Shown here piece by piece: positions 8,890 through 18,500 of a stretch of 64,000 bases of DNA; the stretch's first letter is position 1; each line of letters starts with the position of its first letter. The notes under the pieces are model-generated. The model searched no databases. It was not told where the DNA came from and was given only the letters and a program-made list of their open reading frames with translations. Made by a program: the position numbers and the translations under genes. Origin of the DNA: Oscheius onirici (lineage: Eukaryota; Nematoda; Chromadorea; Rhabditida; Rhabditidae); the NCBI GenBank assembly GCA_932521025.1, contig OW051469.1, forward strand, positions 1,624,398 through 1,688,397, in the 5' to 3' direction.

Positions 8890-11590
8890 TTAAGGCTCTA
8901 TTTTCTCGTATCTGATGAAGGTGTGCTCCTGCATTCCGTGGGTCAAAGTCTCCATGTTCAGACGGGCTTGGAGAGTGTTCCGGTCCAGAAGAGTCCATTC
9001 TCTGACCAGCTGGAAAGATTTCTTTTGTAATAGAGGAAAACAGAAGGACAGAGGGACAGACAGTAGTCATACAGACAGACTGATAGACAGTAGGACAGAG
9101 AGACAGACACAGAACTGACGTCATGGACAGGAAGATCACGACTGAAGCTGATACGACCGACATCCTTCAGACGGAAGACGATCTGGTTGCCACGAATCGG
9201 TCCCTCTTCAACCGTAACGAAGCCTGAAAACGGATATTCTGGATCTTTCTCTAAATCTCTTTGTTTCTCATTATTTCTGTCTCACTGGCTCTCTGGTTTG
9301 GTCGTGGCTCCCTGGTGTTCTGCTGCCTCCGCCATTCTCTGGTTATATAGCCTATTATACCAGTCACACTATTCTCAGCTTGCTGTCACGTATTTCCTCC
9401 TCAGATTTCCCTCCAATTTTGGCAGGTCCGGGGATTTGTTCAAAAAAAAAACATCGGAACCGATCGAACGCACGAACGACTGTCGTAGGAATGTCACAGA
9501 TATTTCTCCTAGCTTACTTCTAGGATTTCCAACTGAGGCTTATGGTAAGGTCTCTAAATCTATTGGATGTGGAGAAACACTTCCTGACACAAGATTTAGT
9601 GAATATCAAGAAAAGATTTGGAAGTCTAATTCCAATTTGCCAGCTAACCGAAATTAACTATCCACTCAAAGACGAACATGTACCCTAAAAACTGAAATGT
9701 TGGTTAACATAAAATCTGTCTTTAGCTCTCTGACTCTCTGTCCTCCCCTCTCCCCTCTCTCCTCTCACCCTCCCCTACACGTAAACATGTTGACCAGTTA
9801 TCCCCCAGTCACACTATTCTCAGTCCGCTGCTATGTACTTCCTTTTTACTCTTTTACTTTTTGCACAAATCTGCCAGACCATGGAGCAGAGCAAGAAAGA
9901 TCATTACGAGAAGGAGATTAATTCGTACTTGATGGATGACTACAATCGCGGTAACCGTTTTCTTAAAAATTATTCGAAAATCCGTATCAGGATTTCTGAA
10001 TCGAGAGGCTTACTGGAAAGAAGTCAATGATATGATTTCCATCGCTGTAGATCTAGACCTGGGAGTTTCACAGACGCGACAAGCTTTGAGGGATCGATTT
10101 GGAAGCCTCATTCCTAGCATGCACCAGCTGACCGAAATTTACAAGAGGATAGAAGAGGAGCAGGACAAAGAAAACAATGATCTCTAAGCCTCTCCGTTGG
10201 TTTTGTCCTACTTCTCTTTATCTCGTCCAGAAAAATACGCTCGATCTTCCCGTATGGCGCAGTCGGTAAGAGTTCCGTCTGCGGATCATAAGACCAGGTT
10301 CAATTCCCAAGTGGGGACCCAGGTGCAGAGACCCAGGTTCAATTCCCAAGTGGGTGAAACGTTTTTGCTTTTTTCTAAATAGTCTCTACGATTTCGTGTT
10401 TGCTTCCTATAGTCCATTTCCAACGACAAGCGGCAGTGAGGCAATTCTTTAAAGGACTGGTGGCAAGGTTCCCGTCACGAAATTTCAAAAATGACGGTCG
10501 CGGCGTTGGATTTTATTCCCTTTTGTGCAATTTTGATGTTTTTCGCAGTTTTCTAGCTGCTTTTTCTCGTTTTCGACTGCATTTTCGAACTCAGCGTATA
10601 AAACAACCTACTTGATGTCAAAACCGGGAGAAAATCACCGATTTTCAGAGCGGCATTTTGTGAGAAAACTTTCATTTTATGACAATCCAGCATCAAAAGG
10701 GCTGTTTTTCTCGGCTTTTGTTGACAATTAGGTTTTTACAGGCGTAGAATTCGACTACAACGCCTAAAATGTAAGAAAATGCCAAACATTACCTAAAAAT
10801 GAAAGAAGTAGCAAAAATCGGATTTACGCGCGAAATTTCAAAATGGCGCGCAAACATGGGTGCCGCTCTTGGTTGAAAATGGACCATAATTATACGAAAA
10901 CTTGTCTTATTAGACTCTGCCGGTTCTCAAAATTTTGCGTCCAATTCTCACGAGTACGGTATTTTAAAATCGGCTCGAAAAACATCTTCCCGTTCTTTCC
11001 TGGCCTTCCGTGACCCATTTATCCTGCCAACATTGAATACTGAGTCAACGACCAGTCAAGTTCAATTTTGGCGCAAAAATTCCTACCGTTGTTCATGACC
11101 GTCGTCATGGCAGCCTCCCTCGTGTTCGGTTTAACCGAAATATACCCATATTCACTGTGCAGCTCGTCTCTTTCATTGATCGACCAGGCGAAGGCGCTGA
11201 AAAAGTACCGTACCCTCCCTTTAAAAGAGTCTGTAACAACTTAAAATGTTAGTTTTTAACTGAAAGTGATTAGGTCCCGACGCCTCATCCCCCGTCTTCC
11301 CAGCCCCTCTCCCGGCATCCCTAGACCTGGTCTCATTTCCCTTCTCCATCTTTTTACGCTGAACTGTCCAGGCTTTTGCTCTGAAAAGTATTCTGTGTTG
11401 TTTTTCTTACCTGTCTTTAAAAAAAAGGAACCTACGTATAATTCAAGGCTTTCTGGGCTTCCAGAGCGTCGTCAGGTATACTGATTTCAATTTCTTCGCC
11501 GTAGGTAAACTTTGGAATCGTGGGGAAGATGGCCTTTCCACCGTGTTCTGAGCGCCACTTTCCGACGAGGAAAGAGAGAGGCTGCAGCAT
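8890..11590 (-). CDS. Nitrobindin / THAP4 C-terminal-type heme-binding protein
   Basis: Four exons on the minus strand, 11590-11436, 11196-11087, 9223-9120 and 9021-8890, join in frame to about 166 residues. The product resembles nitrobindins, small beta-barrel proteins that bind ferric heme and react with NO or peroxynitrite. Seen: the opening LQPLSFLVGKWRSE, then FPTIPKFTYGEEIEI, a central VTVEEGPIRGNQIVF, and a C-terminal HTFIRY where the family keeps its heme-ligating His. The glycine-rich GxWxGxG signature is altered here (GKWRSEHGG). The ATG at 11590 was chosen as the first in frame; an upstream coding exon cannot be excluded. Intron 2 (1.86 kb) contains an opposite-strand gene and a pseudogene. 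The stop overlaps AATAAA (TAATAAA), so 3' ends of this gene and beta-mannosidase overlap. Confidence 0.85.
9388..9657 (+). pseudogene. Decayed paralogue of the 9833-10187 secreted-protein gene
   Basis: The stretch upstream (cagtcacactattctcag, ending near 9377) is repeated upstream of the intact gene at 9833. At the position of the start codon this copy has ACG (acgtatttcctcc versus atgtacttccttt). A second homologous block follows an acceptor: gatttccaactgaggctta here versus gatttctgaatcgaggctta-like sequence in the intact gene. Both then share gatttggaag and accgaaatta blocks, but with frame damage. Loss of the ATG and of exon continuity marks it as a pseudogene from a tandem duplication inside the nitrobindin intron. 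Confidence 0.65.
9833..10187 (+). CDS. Small secreted helical protein nested in the nitrobindin intron
   Basis: Two exons, 9833-9950 and 9991-10187, with a 40-base intron, encode 104 residues. The first 17 or so residues (MYFLFTLLLFAQICQ) form a signal peptide. The mature part is charged and probably helical, lacks cysteines and ends in an acidic tail. I recognise no family. The gene lies wholly inside intron 2 of the minus-strand nitrobindin gene, in antisense orientation, and has a damaged duplicate 440 bases upstream. Coding evidence is the signal peptide, a clean GT-AG intron that keeps frame, and conservation of blocks in the duplicate. Confidence 0.65.
10248..10362 (+). pseudogene. tRNA-like sequence with a duplicated 3' half
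   Basis: cccgtatggcgcagtcggta resembles a tRNA acceptor stem and D arm, and aggttcaattcccaagtggg resembles a T arm with acceptor. The latter block occurs twice (10304 and 10336). Anticodon and T stems do not pair properly, so this is a tRNA pseudogene or tRNA-derived repeat, located in the nitrobindin intron. The remaining 10370-11080 of that intron shows no further feature. Confidence 0.45.
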
Positions 11591-11948
11591 GGCAGGGAGC
11601 CGTCTCACGTCGTATTCTAGAGACACTTTTTTTTCAGCTAAATCTCCCCAGGATGTCTTGGGCAACGTTACAGAATTTCAAATATGCCGTGTTCAACAGG
11701 CTCCCAGAATACGCAGTCCTTTAAATTTTACCCGCTGTGAAAATTTTGGCCAAGAATATATCGTGCTAATGGAGTAGTCAACCAACTTTTTAAACTAGAT
11801 CGTGAAAATATTTCACTTTTTCAGAATTTATTGGGTTGCAGAAAGCAAATTTTTTAAATTTTGGTAATTTTTGAAAATGGTTGTTCAGAATTACGCTAAT
11901 CCAATAGCCTTTCGCTTTGAGACCTACCAACTTTCATGTATCCCACAA

Positions 11949-12165
11949 ACATTGGATACTCAGTCAAGATGCTCAGCTAAAACTTCGAATTTGGCTGCGT
12001 ATCTTGGCGGAGTATCTAATGTTTCTGATAACGGAAGATATCGAACTGCGGTATCACCCTATTCTTTCGGTAGAAAAATATTTTCATCGCGTCACCCACT
12101 ATTTCGCTAAAACATTGGGTACTCAGTCAAAATTCAGCTGCGAATCTCAACTGAGTATCCAATGT
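11949..12165. repeat. Inverted-repeat element with acattggatactcag ends
   Basis: The left end acattggatactcagtc is mirrored by ctgagtatccaatgt at the right end. Related pieces (ttggatactcagccaag) occur in a TBC gene intron near 37179 and, partly, near 59450 and 60680-60770. A MITE-like palindromic family is likely. No coding potential is seen. Confidence 0.6.
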
Positions 12166-12236
12166 GTCTCGCAGTAACAATAGTCCAAATTTTTGAACGA
12201 ATGGGAGCGCCTGTCTGCTCGAAGAATATATCTTGT

Positions 12237-12626
12237 TTAATCTGACAATTAGGTATAAAAATGAGAACTCACTAGGATTGACAGATCCGCATGCTCCACA
12301 AGATTTCCTACAGCTCCTCTTGATATAATCGGTACCCGTACAGGCATTCGGATTCGTAGCTACCCAGTCTCGACAGTTGTTGTCAAAGTCTCGACAGTCA
12401 TCTGAAATTTCACTTTCCCGTAATCAATATGTCATGATGGTAAAGCGGCTATTTGTTGTCGCGAATGAAACATCTCAATGGCCACACTTTCTCGCGGGGT
12501 CGTCATCTGCGCGGAAACGGGAAACAGACAGAGGTCAGAAGTACTCTCTCTTCAACCCGAAGAAATTCGCTTACTGTTAGCTGCAGAAGCGATGGAAGTG
12601 ACTAGTAGAGAGAGCAGGAGCCACAT
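12237..12626 (-). CDS. Secreted ShKT (SXC)-domain peptide
   Basis: Exon 1 (12626-12575) encodes a signal peptide (MWLLLSLLVTSIASA) and ends at gtaagc. Exon 2 (12401-12273) encodes a single ShK-type domain starting NDCRDFDNNCRDW and ending SCRKSCGAC, with six cysteines spaced 5-10-8-3-2, the usual ShKT pattern. A 31-base intron (gtgagt...gtcag) then leads to an immediate TAA at 12239-12237, giving about 61 residues; a different acceptor (gagcag) would add a short tail instead. ShKT peptides are abundant secreted proteins in nematodes, some of which block potassium channels or are immune effectors. A single free domain without an attached enzyme leaves the role open. Confidence 0.75.
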
Positions 12627-13431
12627 TGAAAGTTTCCACTTCAGTACAGAATGGGAGGGAGATTGATTGCGGTGAAAGGTGAAGGGGGAGAAAGAAGCGT
12701 AACTGTTACAACTGGACGAGAGGGCGAGAGATGAAACCGCTGAAATAATACAGTTGGGAAATGATCTGAAGCAGAGAGAGAGATATATAGAGGGACAGAG
12801 GGACAGAGGGACAGAGAGATGGGGAGACACAATTTAACCCAAAGTGCTTGACAGGAAGGATCAGGAGAAAAATGCGGCTTTCCTCGGAAGTGGCATTCCT
12901 CCCGCTAAACTTGCCTCGAAGGTCACTGCCAAAAAGCCAGCTGGCTGTTTTTATCTACAGCAATGAACAAAACAATGGCTAGTAGTCAGAGTAAGAAGCC
13001 GAAAAGGATAGATACACATCTCTCTATTGGCAAGAAGAAACTGGTTGACCGGGACGAGGCTGCCAACTAAGAGAGAAGAGAGAAAGTAGCAGCGGAACAC
13101 CCAAGCTAAGCAAAGGTGACATCGGGAAAGAGACGAAAGAGAGAAGGAGAACCCGTTCAGGGGTCGGGAATGAGAAGGTGAAACATATCAGTTTATCTGC
13201 GAAGCACACAATTTATAGTGTTTGGTAGTTTGAGGAAGGGACAGGGACAGAGAGACTAATGACTCGTGTGCAAGGTTTCTGAAAGATTCTTCGCTCACTA
13301 ATTGCCATCGACTTGCTGCAACTTCCAAAACTCAAAAAAAAGCGAAACTTTTGCTAATGGTTTTCGAAATACAAATTACAAACTATAATTAAGTAAAATT
13401 CAAAAAAAATCAGTTGTGACAATATACAGCC
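12627..13431. other. Noncoding gap between the ShKT and L-domain genes
   Basis: It contains purine-rich simple sequence, including repeats of gagggaca near 12790 that match the octamer satellite in the channel gene. Otherwise I see nothing. The gene to the left runs leftward and the one to the right rightward, so promoters of both probably lie here. Confidence 0.45.
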
Positions 13432-15438
13432 ATGAGACTGCTTCTCCTCTACATGGTCCTTGCTTCAATACCAGGTAGATCCACTTTTCTTCTTTTCTAG
13501 AACAATTTGTTCAGACAGTACTGATAGTCAGGGAGTGTCAGTGGTCATATGGAAAAATACGACAAGACTCTTCTGCCAGAACGAGAGCGAGCTGAACTGG
13601 CAACTGACGGCGACGTCAAATTCTCCTAGCACCAAATGCGTGAAATCGGGCACAGTCGGGAGAATCTCGTGCACTTGTGTGGAATGTCAGTCGTTTGAGG
13701 AGATGAAGATGCAGCAGTTTCTGCAGACAGCCTTACCTTGCGACCATACTGGGCTGACGGGAAGAGTCATGGACTGTCTGAACCGATTCAATGGACCTCT
13801 GGAGACGGGGCAGAGTCTGTCTCAAATGGCAATGGACAAGTGGTACCGGGTGGACACACTGGAAATTGATCAGAATACGAGAGAGGAGGATCTGAGACTA
13901 GCTGTGAGGATAGTCGACATTTCGGGAGGACTCACGATCAGCGGCTCCGGCATCAAGAACCTGACTCTTTTGGCCCAGATTCTTCAGAGCAGGAATTTGA
14001 AAATTTCTGGAAGTGAGTGACAGTAACAGTGACAGTAACAATCTTTTTTCCAGATCTTACCGTAGTCGATAACCCGGAACTGGACAACATTGACGATCTT
14101 CTACTGCGCGGCTATGATTCGATAGAAATTCGGAACAATCCAAAACTGACGATTGGCTGGGAGACGATCAAGATCATCAAGGAGCAGTATGTGACCTACT
14201 CTCAGTATCAGGACAATGAAGAATTTGCCGCCGATTTCGAACGCTTCCACTACGACTTTCTCAATCGTGAGTTTGAACTGGAGAAAAGCACTAGAATCTT
14301 CCAGACAAATGTCCAGCTCCTGACGTCTTGAATGGAGAACTTCTCAGCATGACCGGCGACTGCTACGTTCTGGAAGGAGACGTGCAGCTGAGCGACCTGA
14401 AAGAGAACGGTACAGTAACCCTAACTTTTGAGTTTCTTTTTTTAGAAGTTACCGAGATATAGTGCAAAATCGCGATTGTGACCGATCTTTTAGCGTAATA
14501 ACCCATGATTTTTGAGAACTTTAGAAAAAAGAACAAAAAGCAATATCCTTAAAGAAATCGAACCTGACACATGTTTAGCTTCGCAACCTAACCTCTAATC
14601 GACTGTGCTATGCGGGAAAGGCGGCGCGGCACCTCGCTCGGTCAGATGAGTGAAGAATCAGCAGTTGCTTGGGGTTTGCTTTAAATTCCACCATTTAGAT
14701 CAACACTACGACTTGGAGAAGCTGGAGAAAGTGCTCTACGTGAAAGGCAGTGTGACGTTCAACAACGATCAGACCAAAAGCAATCGTCTCGCGAGTCTGG
14801 TCAATCTGATGTCCATCGACAACGAAAAGGAGAAGGAGCCGGCTCTCGTGGTCCAGAACGTCTCCAACCCGATTCTGGATCTGTCGAAAGATTTGTTCGA
14901 AGTCAAATGTGACAACGAACCGTGTGTTCAATTGGACAAGAAGGTCTACGAGAGCGACAATGAAAACAGTTGGAAAATCCTGCTCCATGCTGTTGGAGAG
15001 AAGAAGAACATGTTGGGATTGGTTGCCGAAAAGACGGTAAACATCACAAGCAGTGGTCAAAAGACGAGCAATAAGAGAACGTCTATCGTGATTGGACTCT
15101 CAATCTGGACGGCAATCTTCCTACTGGCAGTTCTGACGGTCCTCTTCCTCTCGAACTGTATCTTCGAATGGCCAAAACCGATGACTGAGAGACGGAAGGA
15201 CGGAAAGATGCCCATACAGAGAATTTTTGCAAAGTTGAAGAAGCAAGAAAAGACGGCGATCAAGTCGGAAAAAATGGAGAAGACGGATCCGGAAGGCGGT
15301 CAGAAGGCGACGCCTGAACTGCCCAAGAGTATCACGGGAAAGATGTCGCAGAAGGAGGAACCGGCCAAGAAGAAATCGGTACAGTTGAAGGCAGAGGAAC
15401 CCAAATCGAAGCCGGCCAAATCCAAGCAAAAAAATTAA
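13432..15438 (+). CDS. Receptor L-domain single-pass membrane protein (irld-like)
   Basis: Five exons (13432-13474, 13515-14012, 14054-14266, 14305-14409, 14699-15438) encode about 532 residues. A signal peptide is followed by a cysteine-bearing region and leucine-rich beta-helix segments typical of insulin/EGF-receptor L domains (GGLTISGSGIKNLTLL; then NLTVVDNPELDNIDDLLLRG and IEIRNNPKLTI). A second domain follows an acidic linker. One transmembrane helix lies near residues 412-437, and the tail is short and lysine-rich, ending KPAKSKQKN, with no kinase domain. Nematodes carry a large family of such kinase-less L-domain proteins, some acting in insulin/EGF-like signalling in sensory cells. 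The ligand is unknown. It converges with the channel gene, 148 bases between stops. Confidence 0.8.
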
Positions 15439-15586
15439 CACAAGTTAACGTGTTATAAAATATTCTGATACAAGCTCTCGAGACATTTTTTCTCATTGTC
15501 AGAATAATATACAAGCTTATCTTTATTTCTTTTTCTCTAGAGCCCGATGGCGCGACCCGTACAGAGGAATGTACACACTGGAATTC

Positions 15587-18500
15587 TTAAACTGAGACAC
15601 GGTAATCTTTTGCAGTCCACCAGTAGTAGAATCCGATCAAATTGATTCCTACGGAAGTCAGGAGGAAGATTAGAAGAAAGATGATTAGGAAGACACGCTC
15701 AATGACGGCTGCCAGCCAGTCAAACTCCAGCTCGGCGAGGTTTCTCTGAGCTGTGCGGGGAGAGAACACTGAAGGGGGAGTTTTTATGAAAAGTGGGGAG
15801 TCAGTAGCTTACTGTCATTGTTGCGGAGGACGCTGTCGAAGCTGCCGCTGGTACTCACTTTTTGGAGACTCTGAAAAGGGCTTGTTACTTTACTTTTCTG
15901 TTTTCTTATCGAAAGAGTCCAACAGCCCTGGACGACCAGTTGACTGACAAAGTCAAGATTTATCTCTTTTCGTGGCGGGACCAGCTATGATTCCCGGCAC
16001 GAAGCTACAGTAACCTTTGTGACGGGAACCCATTGAACAACCAACATTTCCATGAGGCCGGTACTTTCGAACTCAAGACTCTTTAAAAATGGTCGTGGGC
16101 AAGTTTTCATTTGGTGGGTCTCGCTCCGAAAATATGAGTGTTTTAGAGACAGAGCAGGCAATTAATGGGTCGAGAGTAGAAAGGCGTTTTGTCCAAACTC
16201 GTAAAAATGCAGCAGGATGTGTACAACGTCAGACTTTATCTAGCCTGCCGGCTCCGGTCCTCCGGTCCCCGGCACGAAGCTACAGTAACCTTCGTGTCGG
16301 GAACCCCATTTAACAATCAACAGTTCTATATATGAGGCCGGTACCCTCGAACTCAGGACTCATAGAAAAAAGTCAGGTGTCAAAACCTGTTTTGAGATAC
16401 AAGTACAGGTTTCCCAGAAAAGTTGTCAACTGTTTATCCTTCCCACGGTTTGGATGGGTCTCACAACGAAACGACCACTTTTTCAAAGCTAGACCGTAAA
16501 AACTTTCACGAAAATTTTTTTTGTCCAAACTTTCAAAAATGCAGCACGCTGTGCACAGCGTCAGACTCACCGGCTCCGGTCTTTCCAAGTTTTCGGACAG
16601 TCCAAAAAAAATACTTACAGTAAACTTTGTGACACTCGAAGGCAGTGGAGGTACCATGTAATCGACGTCGATGAAGGACACAGCCTCCTCGTCCGATCCG
16701 TTCCCAATATCCAGCAGGTCTCCTGCCTCGCTGATGCAGGTCACATCCGTGTTGATCGTAAACTTTTTCTTTTCTTGTCCCGGTACTTCCAGCTTTGGAA
16801 TCTCGCCATTTAGTCCGTTCCCATTAACTCCGTTAAGTTTAGCCGAGAACTGAGAACTTTTCCTCGGAGCCGTCTGGTCCTTGGCTGCCTTGTAAACTCT
16901 CTCCCAGAGACTCTTCTTCCTTCCGGCAGCCTGTTTTCTCATTTTTTCTTCCTAAAAGTTGATTTTTCTTCCCGAAGAGCAAATATCCATACTCTAGCCT
17001 TCTGAGCATAGGCCTGTTTCATCAGAAGAGGCATTTCCATGCGAACAACATGAGCGACAGTCTTGGCCCAAGCCATCTTCCAGCGAGCCGGCGGCTTGCC
17101 CAGAATCCCCTGCTTTTGGATATAGATGACCATGGAGGCGGCAAGCGTCGACATGGAGATGAGGATTATCATCGAGGTGTAGAACCAGCCTAGGGAAGAG
17201 AGTATATTAATTTTTCTGGAAAATTACCGATGAGAGGGATGAAGGAAGAAGTGGAGGGCATTTTGTCACTGACCATGAAGATCAGAATACTCATTGAGAG
17301 AAGGGTTGTGATGCCCAGGGTGATCTTCTCTTGGCGAAGTTCGTTGATTGAGGAGGAACTGAAATGGCTTTGTTCAGTTCTGTCTCTCTGTCTCTCTGTC
17401 CCTCTGTCCCTCTGTCTCTCTGTCTCTCTGTCCCTCTGTCCCTCTGTCTCTCTGTCTCTCTGTCCCTCTGTCCCTCTGTCCCTCTGTCTCTCTGACTCTC
17501 TGTCTCTCTGTCCCTCTGTCCCTCTGTCTCTCTGACTCTCTGTCTCTCTGTCCCTCTGTCCCTCTGTCTCTCTGACTCTCTGTCTCTCTGACTCTCTGTC
17601 TCTCTGTCCCTCTGTCCCTCTGTCTCTCTGACTCTCTGTCTCTCTGTCCCTCTGTCTCTCTGACTCTCTGTCCCTCTGTCCCTCTGTCCCTCTGTCTCTC
17701 TGACTCTCTGTCTCTCTGACTCTCTGTCTCTCTGTCCCTCTGTCCCTCTGTCTCTCTGACTCTCTGTCTCTCTGTCCCTCTGTCCCTCTGTCTCTCTGAC
17801 TCTCTGTCTCTCTGACTCTCTGTCTCTCTGTCCCTCTGTCCCTCTGTCTCTCTGACTCTCTGTCTCTCTGACTCTCTGTCTCTCTGTCCCTCTGTCCCTC
17901 TGTCTCTCTGACTCTCTGTCTCTCTGTCCCTCTGTCCCTCTGTCTCTCTGACTCTCTGTCTCTCTGACTCTCTGTCTCTCTGTCCCTCTGTCCCTCTGTC
18001 TCTCTGACTCTCTGTCTCTCTGACTCTCTGTCTCTCTGTCCCTCTGTCCCTCTGTCTCTCTGACTCTCTGTCTCTCTGACTCTCTGTCTCTCTGTCCCTC
18101 TGTCCCTCTGTCTCTCTGACTCTCTGTCTCTCTGTCCCTCTGTCTCTCTGACTCTCTGTCCCTCTGTCCCTCTGTCCCTCTGTCTCTCTGACTCTCTGTC
18201 TCTCTGACTCTCTGTCTCTCTGTCCCTCTGTCCCTCTGTCTCTCTGACTCTCTGTCTCTCTGTCCCTCTGTCCCTCTGTCTCTCTGACTCTCTGTCTCTC
18301 TGTCCCTCTGTCCCTCTGTCTCTCTGACTCTCTGTCTCTCTGACTCTCTGTCTCTCTGTCCCTCTGTCCCTCTGTCTCTCTGACTCTCTGTCTCTCTGTC
18401 CCTCTGTCTCTCTGACTCTCTGTCCCTCTGTCCCTCTGTCCCTCTGTCTCTCTGACTCTCTGTCTCTCTGACTCTCTGTCTCTCTGTCCCTCTGTCCCTC

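Noticed and set aside
9187-9657. 156-codon plus-strand open frame as a gene
   Set aside because: It overlaps a nitrobindin exon and a pseudogene; the homologous start codon is ACG and the frame does not follow the paralogue.
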